The translations under genes and the position numbers were made by a program. From assembly GCA_003497625.1 (NCBI GenBank), contig DNNO01000030.1, positions 33,263 to 97,262 on the forward strand: a stretch of 64,000 nt of DNA. The letters are read 5' to 3'. The notes beneath the pieces were generated by a model. That model saw nothing but the letters and a program-made list of their open reading frames with translations. It had not been told where the DNA came from and did no database searches. Source of the stretch: Flavobacterium sp. (GTDB lineage Bacteria; Bacteroidota; Bacteroidia; Flavobacteriales; Flavobacteriaceae). Each line of letters opens with the position of its first letter. The first letter of the stretch is position 1. Shown in pieces: positions 1 through 7,674 of the stretch.

Positions 1-1488
1 TTGGTATTTTTAACACCTTTCATCGGAGGTTTAGTTGCCGATAGATATTGGGGCTACAAAAAATCTATCGTAATTGGTGGTATTATGATGGGAGCGGGTT
101 ATTTCATGATGGGAATTCATGACATTACGATGCTTTACATCGCCATGACATTAGTAATTGTAGGTAACGGTTTCTTTAAGCCAAATATCTCAACCCTTTT
201 AGGTAATTTCTATACCGAAGATAAATTCAAAGACAAAAAAGACGAAGGTTACAACATTTTCTACATGGGAATTAACGTTGGAGCGTTCATTTGTAACTTC
301 TTTGGAGCCGCTTTACAAATTTTATTAGGTTGGCAATATGCATTCATGGCAGCTGGAGTTGGAATGTTCATTGGAGTTATAGTTTTCTTATTGGGAACAA
401 AACACTACGGAAACCAAACCGAGAAAAAAGGAGTACAACCTGGCGACATGCCTTTCTGGAAAATTGTGATGTTTATTTTAGTACCATCAGCAGTTTTTGG
501 AGTTATTGGTTGGTTATTAAAAGGAGTAACTTCTGAAGCAAATCCGAATGGTTATATTTTTGGTTCGGATAGTACTGATGCCTTTATTTTTGCCTGTATT
601 CCAGTAATTTTCTTCTACGGAAGTTTATATTTTAAAGCCAAAGTGGAAGATAAAAGACCAATCGGCGCATTGTTAACCATTTTCGCAGTTGTAATTTTAT
701 TCTGGGGAGTTTTCAAATTAAATGGTTCTGCACTTAACACTTGGGCAGACCGTTATACTGATAGAGAAATCACAGGAACCACCCAAACGGTTTTCAACGG
801 ATTGAAATTAGCCAAAGAAGTAGAATACAAAAAAGACACAGTTGAATTATACGATGCGAGTTTCCGTATTCAAAAAGTAGACGGAGAAGTTCAAAAAACA
901 GTGGATTATCCTGTTTATTTTAGAAACGTAGCGAAAGATAAATTACCTGAGGAAGGAGCAACAGTTTCGCTTTGGGCAACCAATTTAAGTCAATCCATAA
1001 ATCCGGGTTGGGTGATTATTTTAACACCTTTGATAGTGGCATTCTTTACATTCTTAAGAAGCAGAAAGAAAGAACCTTCAACTCCAACAAAAATCGCCTT
1101 CGGATTATTAATTTCGGCTTTATCCGTTTTAGTAATGATTGCTGCTGTAAACATGGGAGCAAACGGTTCTGAAAAAGTAAGTGTTTGGTGGTTAGTTGCT
1201 AATTACGGTGTTATCACCATTGGAGAATTATTCTTAAGTCCGATGGGATTATCAGTAGTTTCAAAATTAAGTCCAACCAATATCACTTCATTAATGATGG
1301 GCGGTTGGTTCTTATCAACTTCTATCGGAAATAAATTAAGTGGTGTTTTAGCAAGTCTTTGGGATACTTATGACAACAAGCAAGACTTCTTTTGGATTAA
1401 CTTCGGATTATTAATGTTTGCTACAATGTTGATGTTCATTTTATTGAAACAACTAAACAAAGTAATGCAAGAAAAAGGAATTCACTAA
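1..1488 (+). CDS. POT family proton-dependent oligopeptide transporter, 5'-truncated by window edge
   Basis: Inner-membrane MFS transporter of the POT/PTR2 family, which imports di- and tripeptides with protons. The frame is open to the first base. Aligned by eye with the next gene, about 65 N-terminal residues, including the ExxERF helix, lie outside the window, so the TTG at position 1 is not a real start. Visible are FIGGLVADRYWG (loop 2-3 of MFS proteins), FFKPNIS, the PTR2-like FYMGINVGAF, and GELFLSPMGLSVVSKLSP near the C-terminus. Residues roughly 240-332 of the visible part form a hydrophilic insert of about 90 residues between membrane segments, rich in K, D, E and T, which the next gene lacks. 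It ends 1 bp before the following POT gene, so the two are co-transcribed. The family is certain; the substrate is inferred. Confidence 0.9.
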   Translation: MVFLTPFIGGLVADRYWGYKKSIVIGGIMMGAGYFMMGIHDITMLYIAMTLVIVGNGFFKPNISTLLGNFYTEDKFKDKKDEGYNIFYMGINVGAFICNFFGAALQILLGWQYAFMAAGVGMFIGVIVFLLGTKHYGNQTEKKGVQPGDMPFWKIVMFILVPSAVFGVIGWLLKGVTSEANPNGYIFGSDSTDAFIFACIPVIFFYGSLYFKAKVEDKRPIGALLTIFAVVILFWGVFKLNGSALNTWADRYTDREITGTTQTVFNGLKLAKEVEYKKDTVELYDASFRIQKVDGEVQKTVDYPVYFRNVAKDKLPEEGATVSLWATNLSQSINPGWVIILTPLIVAFFTFLRSRKKEPSTPTKIAFGLLISALSVLVMIAAVNMGANGSEKVSVWWLVANYGVITIGELFLSPMGLSVVSKLSPTNITSLMMGGWFLSTSIGNKLSGVLASLWDTYDNKQDFFWINFGLLMFATMLMFILLKQLNKVMQEKGIH

Positions 1489-1489
1489 G

Positions 1490-2992
1490 ATGCAAACAAT
1501 AGAACAAATTCAGGATTTTAAAGGAAAATATCCAAAACAACTTTGGTATTTATTCTTTAGCGAAATGTGGGAGCGTTTCTGTTTCTACGGAATGCGTGGA
1601 ATGTTGGTGGTTTTCATGGTGAATCATTTAGCTATGGATGAAAAAACCGCTAATTTACAGTATGGAGCAACTCAAGCTTGGGTGTATGCTTTTACGTTTA
1701 TTGGAGGTTTATTTGCAGATAAAATTTTAGGATTAAGAAAATCACTTTTTTGGGGTGGAATTCTGATGATTTTGGGAAGTATTATTTTGGCAATTGATCC
1801 TAAAAACTTCTTTTTCATAGGAATCAGCTTTACCATTGTAGGAACAGGTTTTTTCAAACCAAATATTTCATCAATGGTTGGGCAGTTATACAAAGATGGT
1901 GATCCAAGACGTGACGCTGGATTCTCATTTTTCTACATGGGAGTTAACTTAGGCGCCTTATTAGGAGGTTACGTTTGTATTGCTGTTGCAGAAGGCTCGA
2001 TGTGGCAATCAATGGTTCCAGAACATTTAAGATGGAATGTTGGTTTTGGTTTTGCAGCAATTGTGATGATTATTAGTTTGTTGACGTTTACGCAAACACA
2101 AAAAACATTAAGTACTATTGGACTTTCCCCATTACAAGAAGTAGCAACATCAAAAAGAAAAATTTTAGAAATTGCAACGTACTTAGGTTCATTATTAGTA
2201 ATTCCTGTGATTATCATAATGGTGGCTAATACAAAGTATACCGACTATTTTATGATGTTTATTGGACCGGCGTCTATTCTATATTTGTTATATGAAATGA
2301 AGAATTTTTCAGTTTCAGAAAACAAGAAACTTTTAGCTGCTTTGGTTTTCATCATTTTCTCTATTTTCTTTTGGGCTTTTTTCGAGCAAAGTGGAGGTTC
2401 ACTAAGTTTGTTTGCTGCCAATAATTTGAATAGTACCATTGCTGGTGTAGAATTAAGTCCGAATGGAGTTAATAATTCAGCAAACTCTTTATTTGTAATT
2501 GGTTTTGCTGCATTAGTTGGTTTAGTTTGGTTGTGGATGGCAAAAAGAAAAATTGAGCCTAATACCATTATCAAATTTGGTTTAGCCTTTTTGTTTTTAG
2601 CAGGAGGTTTTTGGGTATTCTATTACACACAATTTTTTGCTGATTTAAACGGAAAAACATCTTTAGGAATATTTACTTTAGGGTGGTTAGTGATTACATT
2701 TGGTGAATTGTGTTTATCCCCTATTGGAATGAGTGCTATGACCAAATTATCGCCACAAAAAACACAAGCCGTTATGATGGGAATGTGGTTTTTAGCCAGT
2801 GCATATGGTCAATATTTTGCAGGAATTTTAGGTGCAAATATTGCTGAAGCTTCTGAAAATGCTTCTAACTTAGAAAAACTTGTTTTGTACGCAGATGGTT
2901 ACAAACAACTAGCAATTTATGCGCTTATTTTAGGGGTAGTACTTATAATTATTTCACCATTAGTCAAAAAATTAATGCAAGAGGTTAAGTAG
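1490..2992 (+). CDS. POT family proton-dependent oligopeptide transporter
   Basis: Complete 500-residue di-/tripeptide:proton symporter of the inner membrane. The N-terminus carries FFSEMWERFCFYGMRG, the ExxERFxYYG signature of the family. Next come FIGGLFADKILG, the FFKPNISSMVGQLY segment and FYMGVNLGALLGGY (PTR2 signature region), and late in the protein GELCLSPIGMSAMTKLSP. About 12-14 hydrophobic helices can be seen. The ATG lies 1 bp after the stop of the preceding POT gene, so this is a tandem paralogous pair in one transcript. Unlike its neighbour it has only a short loop (about 30 residues around SLFAANNLNS) where the other has a 90-residue insert. Different substrate range or partner binding is an inference. 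Confidence 0.95.
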   Translation: MQTIEQIQDFKGKYPKQLWYLFFSEMWERFCFYGMRGMLVVFMVNHLAMDEKTANLQYGATQAWVYAFTFIGGLFADKILGLRKSLFWGGILMILGSIILAIDPKNFFFIGISFTIVGTGFFKPNISSMVGQLYKDGDPRRDAGFSFFYMGVNLGALLGGYVCIAVAEGSMWQSMVPEHLRWNVGFGFAAIVMIISLLTFTQTQKTLSTIGLSPLQEVATSKRKILEIATYLGSLLVIPVIIIMVANTKYTDYFMMFIGPASILYLLYEMKNFSVSENKKLLAALVFIIFSIFFWAFFEQSGGSLSLFAANNLNSTIAGVELSPNGVNNSANSLFVIGFAALVGLVWLWMAKRKIEPNTIIKFGLAFLFLAGGFWVFYYTQFFADLNGKTSLGIFTLGWLVITFGELCLSPIGMSAMTKLSPQKTQAVMMGMWFLASAYGQYFAGILGANIAEASENASNLEKLVLYADGYKQLAIYALILGVVLIIISPLVKKLMQEVK

Positions 2993-3003
2993 TTAACATT
3001 TTC

Positions 3004-3027
3004 TGGCACTCATTTTGCTTAATTTTG
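3004..3027 (+). promoter_or_regulatory. Sigma-54-like promoter overlapping a Bacteroidota -7 box, upstream of the thioredoxin gene
   Basis: TGGCAC at 3004-3009 and TTGCTT at 3015-3020 have the GG (3005-3006) and GC (3017-3018) exactly 10 nt apart, the spacing of -24/-12 promoters read by RpoN. A TAATTTTG motif at 3020-3027 also fits the flavobacterial TAnnTTTG -7 box. Either would start transcription about 15-20 nt before the ATG at 3049. Whether RpoN or the primary sigma factor uses the site cannot be told from sequence alone. Confidence 0.5.
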
Positions 3028-3048
3028 TTTTATAAAATTTAAAAAAAT

Positions 3049-3516
3049 ATGAAAAAGATTTTAGTTATAGCGTTTTTAACTTTGGCAAGTATGTCAATGC
3101 AAGCGCAAGAAGAATTAACTTGGCATACCGATATGTCAAAAGCAACCGATATTTCGATTAAAGAAAACAAACCGATGTTCTTGTTCTTTACAGGTTCAGA
3201 TTGGTGTGGATGGTGTATTCGTTTGCAAAAAGAAGTTTTTAAAACGCCAGAATTTATCAAATGGGCAAAAGAAAATGTTGTTTTAGTTGAATTGGATTTT
3301 CCAAGAAAAAACAACCAAACAGAAGAAGTTAAATTACAAAATTCACAATTGCAACAACAGCTTCAAGTTAGAGGTTATCCAACGGTTTGGTTTGTAAGCG
3401 CTACAAAAACGGCTGAGGCTAAGATAAATTTGAATGCTTTAGGAAGTTCTGGTTATGTTGCTGGTGGCCCAAAAGTTTGGATTGACGGTGCTAATCAGAT
3501 TATTCAGAAAAAATAA
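3049..3516 (+). CDS. Exported thioredoxin-fold protein
   Basis: 155-residue thioredoxin-like protein with a cleavable signal peptide (about residues 1-19, ending MSMQA-QEE), so probably periplasmic. The redox motif is SDWCGWC with cysteines at about residues 53 and 56, followed by KEVFKTPEFIKWA, as in the DsbD-gamma/thioredoxin_7 group. RGYPTVWF supplies the cis-proline element of the fold. It probably reduces or isomerises disulfides of exported proteins; the partner is unknown. The upstream region carries a sigma-54-like promoter, so it may be induced by a specific signal rather than constitutive. It converges with comEC, with only 2 bp between the two stop codons. Confidence 0.85.
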   Translation: MKKILVIAFLTLASMSMQAQEELTWHTDMSKATDISIKENKPMFLFFTGSDWCGWCIRLQKEVFKTPEFIKWAKENVVLVELDFPRKNNQTEEVKLQNSQLQQQLQVRGYPTVWFVSATKTAEAKINLNALGSSGYVAGGPKVWIDGANQIIQKK

Positions 3517-3518
3517 TT

Positions 3519-5531
3519 TTATTTCAATCTATAGAATCCCTTTTCGGCAATAGCATGAAAAGGGATTTTTTCTTTTCTACAAGTGGCTTCCCAACGTTTA
3601 ACGGTGTTTTTGTAGTTGCTTTTATCCGCAACAATTAATTTAGGTTTTACTTCGTTTATTAATCGAGTTAGGTTAATTTTTGGGTTTTGAGTTAACACTA
3701 TAATTTCAGGTCGAATAGAGGTTTTGTAAATCCCTAAACTATCAACAACTAAAATTCTTTTATTCTGAAATGAAATCGTGTTTTGCAATGGGAAAATGCG
3801 CAACGAATCTGAAAATGTTCCTCGGGTGTAATGATTTAAAGTGGTATTGTGATTTTCCGGAATATCGCTAAAAGCCATTACATTATTTTGATTTTTTATT
3901 CCGATTAAAGTCGATTTTTCATTAAAAATGACCAATTCACTACTGTTGTTTTCATTCCATTTTACACCTATGTAACTCAATTGGAAAAGTAAAATGGTTG
4001 CTAAAATATATTTTACATTTTTAGCATTAGTGTGATACAACCAATAAATAAAAGCAATTATGACTAAATATAACGAAAAAGTCAGCCAACCTGAAAACGA
4101 AATATTAGTAATAATTCCGCTTTTGAATTGGGCAATCCAATGGATATAGTCGTTCATAAATTGAATACTGAATTCTAAAATTTTACCTAAGAAAACCGCA
4201 ACAGATGGAAGTACATAATTAAGAGGTAAAATGATAATTCCAGCTATCAAAACCAAACTCGAAAGCGGAATAATAACCAAATTCGCTAATAAAAACAACA
4301 AAGGCAATTGATTGAAATAGTACAAACTCAAAGGCAAAACACCAATTTGCGCTGCTAAGGAAACCAAAATAGTATCGGTAAAGTAAATAGCAATTTTGTT
4401 TTCTGTAAAATAGAACTTCTTATAAAAAGGTTGAAACAAAACTATCGATAAAACAGCTGCATAACTCAATTGAAAACCAATATCGAAAATAGCATTTGGT
4501 TTCACCAATAAAATTAAAAAAGCAGAAATGGCTAAAGCATTATAAATCGCTTTTGGTTGGTTAAAATAGTTTCCCATACTTATAAAACTAAACAATGTCA
4601 CGGCTCTAGTTACCGAAGCTGGCAAACCTGTAAGTAAAGCAAACAACCATAAAATCCCTAAGACAATCAATAATTGAATTTCGGCTCCAAAACGAACTCT
4701 TTTTAGTGGCTTTAATAAGAACACAATAAAAAAGTAAATGATAGAAATATGCAAACCCGAAATTGCTAGAATGTGAATCACACCTGCATTTGAATAATCG
4801 GCAATGGTTTCTTTATCTAATTCCAATCGTTGCCCTAAAATTAAAGCATCAATAATGGCTTTGGTTTTGGGTTCAAAATGATGAATTTCGAAACTTCTGC
4901 TGAGATTGTTTCTTAATTTTTCAATATAAAAATCAATAGTTTTATGCGTTTGAATGATTTTAATTTGATTTTCATTCGTATAAATCTGATGAAAAACGTT
5001 TTGCTTTTCTAAATATTTCGAATAATCAAATTGGTATGGATTAAATGCTTTTGGAACAGGATAAACAGCAGCGTTTAGCCAAATTTCATCGCCAGAATGT
5101 AGGTTTTCAAGATTTGATTTAGGAACATAAAGCAACAGTTGTCCGGAAGCTATGGAATCATTAAAATGCGAAAGGGTTATAAAATATTTATTGTATTTTT
5201 CATTTGGTTTTAATGTGGTGGAAACGATTGCACGAATTGAATTCGTTTCTTCAAATGATTTTTTTGAGTAATGATGTTTTGAATTCAAATCGGAATGAAT
5301 ATAAAAACTAATCATTCCTAAGATAAAAGCCAATAGGTAAGTGGCGATTCCAAAAAAAGAATTTTGAAGTAAAGTTTTTTTACTTTTCCAAAACAGAAAA
5401 CTAAAAATCCCTAAACTTATCAATAACGAAATTACAAGAATCGAAAAATTCCATTGCAAGTAATATTCTGCAATAATTCCTATTGCAAAACTTATGGTAA
5501 TGGTGAGTAAAGGAAACTTAAATACTTTCAA
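3519..5531 (-). CDS. comEC: ComEC/Rec2-family DNA-uptake channel protein
   Basis: 670-residue polytopic inner-membrane protein. The order is two or three N-terminal helices, a soluble DUF4131-type region (about residues 50-200), then the competence core with HILAISGLHISIIYFF and LTGLPASVTRAVTLFSF, hallmarks of ComEC. The core is followed by about eight helices. The channel passes single-stranded DNA across the inner membrane during transformation. The last 140 residues resemble the tail of a metallo-beta-lactamase domain, but I see no HxHxDH metal-binding motif, so the nuclease-like domain is short and probably inactive. It lies third in the surE-lpxB-comEC series, 105 bp after lpxB. Confidence 0.88.
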   Translation of the reverse strand: MKVFKFPLLTITISFAIGIIAEYYLQWNFSILVISLLISLGIFSFLFWKSKKTLLQNSFFGIATYLLAFILGMISFYIHSDLNSKHHYSKKSFEETNSIRAIVSTTLKPNEKYNKYFITLSHFNDSIASGQLLLYVPKSNLENLHSGDEIWLNAAVYPVPKAFNPYQFDYSKYLEKQNVFHQIYTNENQIKIIQTHKTIDFYIEKLRNNLSRSFEIHHFEPKTKAIIDALILGQRLELDKETIADYSNAGVIHILAISGLHISIIYFFIVFLLKPLKRVRFGAEIQLLIVLGILWLFALLTGLPASVTRAVTLFSFISMGNYFNQPKAIYNALAISAFLILLVKPNAIFDIGFQLSYAAVLSIVLFQPFYKKFYFTENKIAIYFTDTILVSLAAQIGVLPLSLYYFNQLPLLFLLANLVIIPLSSLVLIAGIIILPLNYVLPSVAVFLGKILEFSIQFMNDYIHWIAQFKSGIITNISFSGWLTFSLYLVIIAFIYWLYHTNAKNVKYILATILLFQLSYIGVKWNENNSSELVIFNEKSTLIGIKNQNNVMAFSDIPENHNTTLNHYTRGTFSDSLRIFPLQNTISFQNKRILVVDSLGIYKTSIRPEIIVLTQNPKINLTRLINEVKPKLIVADKSNYKNTVKRWEATCRKEKIPFHAIAEKGFYRLK

Positions 5532-5636
5532 TCACTTTTGTTTTTGAAGTAGTATTTAGTTTTAAGGTGTTGGGACTTCTTGTTTCAAAAATATAAAAAA
5601 TCAGTTAAGTTTCTAATAAATCGATAAGAATCTTCT

Positions 5637-6752
5637 TTATTTATTAAAAGAATTTACAATCAACTCAGCTGTTTTTTTGCTTGCGCCTTCTCCACCTAAT
5701 TTTTGTTTCAATTCAGTATAATTATTCAATAACACTGAACGACTTTCGGAATTTAGAATCTTATTCAATTCTAATTTTAAGTTTTTTGTGTTCAATTCTT
5801 CCTGAATCAGCTCTTTCACCACTTCTTTATCCATGATTAAATTCACTAACGAAATGTATTTTAAAGTAATGATTCGTTTCGCAATTTGGTACGAAATGTA
5901 ACTTCCTTTATAGCATACTACTTCGGGAACATTGAATAATGCCGTTTCTAAAGTTGCAGTTCCAGAAGTTACCAAAGCTGCATGCGAATGACTTAATAAA
6001 TCATACGTTTTATTGGAAATGAATTTTACATTTTCATTGGTCAAAAACGTTTTGTAAAATTCATATTCCTGACTTGGAGCACCCGCAATCACAAATTGAT
6101 ACTCTGGGAAATCATTGGTTACCGAAAGCATAATCGAAAGCATTTTAGAAATTTCTTGCTTGCGACTTCCTGGTAATAAAGCAATAATTGGTTTTTCAGA
6201 TAACTGATTTTCTTTTCTGAAAATTTCAACAGAAACTTCCGTTTTACTTGCAATAGCATCAATTAGCGGATGACCCACAAAATGAACTGGGAAATTGTGT
6301 TTTTTCTCGTAAAATTCTTTCTCAAACGGAAGAATTACATACATATAATCTACATCGCGTTTGATTGCTTTGATGCGATTTTCTTTCCAAGCCCAAATTT
6401 GAGGAGAAATGTAATAATGAGTTGGAATGTTTCGCTCTTTTGCCCAAGTCGCAATGCGCATATTAAACCCAGGATAATCGATAAAAATAATCGCATCAGG
6501 TTGAAACGCTTCAATGTCTTTTTTACAAATTTTGATGTTGTTCAAAATCGTTTTTAAGTTCATGATGACCTCAATAAAACCCATAAAAGCTAATTCGCGA
6601 TAGTGTTTTACTAAAGTTCCACCCACATTTTGCATCAAATCGCCACCCCAAAAACGAATTTCGGCTGATGGATCTTTTTCATACAAAGCTTTCATCAAAT
6701 TTGAACCATGTAAATCGCCCGAAGCTTCTCCTGCTATGATGTAATATTTCAT
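5637..6752 (-). CDS. lpxB: Lipid-A-disaccharide synthase
   Basis: GT19 glycosyltransferase that joins lipid X (2,3-diacylglucosamine-1-P) to UDP-2,3-diacylglucosamine to give the lipid A disaccharide on the inner face of the cytoplasmic membrane. The chosen ATG at 6752 gives MKYYIIAGEASGDLHGS, the classical N-terminal motif; an in-frame ATG at 6776 would add eight residues and overlap surE. An AAAGGA stretch precedes the chosen start. Further motifs are GHPLIDAI, LLPGSRKQEI and LVTSGTATLETALF. Length (371 residues) is normal. It begins 11 bp after the surE stop, so the two are one operon. Confidence 0.95.
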   Translation of the reverse strand: MKYYIIAGEASGDLHGSNLMKALYEKDPSAEIRFWGGDLMQNVGGTLVKHYRELAFMGFIEVIMNLKTILNNIKICKKDIEAFQPDAIIFIDYPGFNMRIATWAKERNIPTHYYISPQIWAWKENRIKAIKRDVDYMYVILPFEKEFYEKKHNFPVHFVGHPLIDAIASKTEVSVEIFRKENQLSEKPIIALLPGSRKQEISKMLSIMLSVTNDFPEYQFVIAGAPSQEYEFYKTFLTNENVKFISNKTYDLLSHSHAALVTSGTATLETALFNVPEVVCYKGSYISYQIAKRIITLKYISLVNLIMDKEVVKELIQEELNTKNLKLELNKILNSESRSVLLNNYTELKQKLGGEGASKKTAELIVNSFNK

Positions 6753-6763
6753 TATTTTTTCCT

Positions 6764-7531
6764 TTATAATTCCCAAGAATTTAATTGTTGCATGGCATGA
6801 TGCGCTGTTAAATCAAATTGTACTGGAACAATTGAAATGTAACCATTTTCTAACGCCCATTCGTCGGTATCAGTTCCTTTGTCTAAATTGACAAATTTGC
6901 CGGTTAGCCAATAATATTCTTTTCCTTGCGGATTGGTTCTTTTGTCAAATTCTTCTTGCCACATAGCTTTCGCTTGACGACAAATTTTTACTCCTTTTAT
7001 TTCTTCTTTGCTTAATTTCGGGAAATTCACATTCAAAATGACACCTTCTGGTAAGCCATTTTTCAAAACTTCAGATGCAATTTGTTTTAAATGAGATTTA
7101 ATGGGGTCAAAATCGGCATCCCAACTATAATCCAACAACGAAAATCCGATAGCGGGAATTCCTTCAATTCCGGCTTCAACTGCAGCACTCATGGTTCCAG
7201 AATAAATTACATTAATTGAAGAATTGGAACCGTGATTGATTCCAGAAACACATAAATCGGGTTTTCTTTTTAAGATTTCGTTTACGGCAATTTTCACGCA
7301 ATCTACAGGTGTTCCACTGCAACTGTATTCTTGTTCAAGCTCTTTGTCTAAATGTACTTTTTCTAGTTTTAAAGTGTTGTTTATGGTAATTGCGTGTCCC
7401 ATTGCGCTTTGTGGGCTATCAGGAGCTACAACTACAACATCACCAAGTTCTTTCATTACTTCAATTAAAGCGCGAATTCCTGGCGCAACAATGCTATCGT
7501 CGTTAGTTATCAGTATAAGTGGTTTTGACAT
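6764..7531 (-). CDS. surE: 5'/3'-nucleotidase SurE
   Basis: 255-residue metal-dependent nucleoside-monophosphate phosphatase of the cytoplasm, linked to stationary-phase survival in other bacteria. The N-terminus ILITNDDS holds the paired metal-binding aspartates (about residues 11-12). PDSPQSAMGHAIT, CSGTPVDCVKIA and VSGINHGSNS are the other conserved SurE blocks. It is the first gene of the leftward surE-lpxB-comEC run and is divergent from the protease gene at 7675. The surE-lpxB pairing is common in Bacteroidota; the functional link is not obvious. Confidence 0.95.
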   Translation of the reverse strand: MSKPLILITNDDSIVAPGIRALIEVMKELGDVVVVAPDSPQSAMGHAITINNTLKLEKVHLDKELEQEYSCSGTPVDCVKIAVNEILKRKPDLCVSGINHGSNSSINVIYSGTMSAAVEAGIEGIPAIGFSLLDYSWDADFDPIKSHLKQIASEVLKNGLPEGVILNVNFPKLSKEEIKGVKICRQAKAMWQEEFDKRTNPQGKEYYWLTGKFVNLDKGTDTDEWALENGYISIVPVQFDLTAHHAMQQLNSWEL

Positions 7532-7674
7532 TATTCGTACTTTTTTTGCTAAATTAAATAATTTATGCCGAAACCTTTTTTTTGAATGCTAATTTTTGCT
7601 GGTTTAACAAAAAATTATAGTATTTTGCACACTTGTGGCACGATTTTTTGTTTAATTTAGTTGAAAATTTTTCA

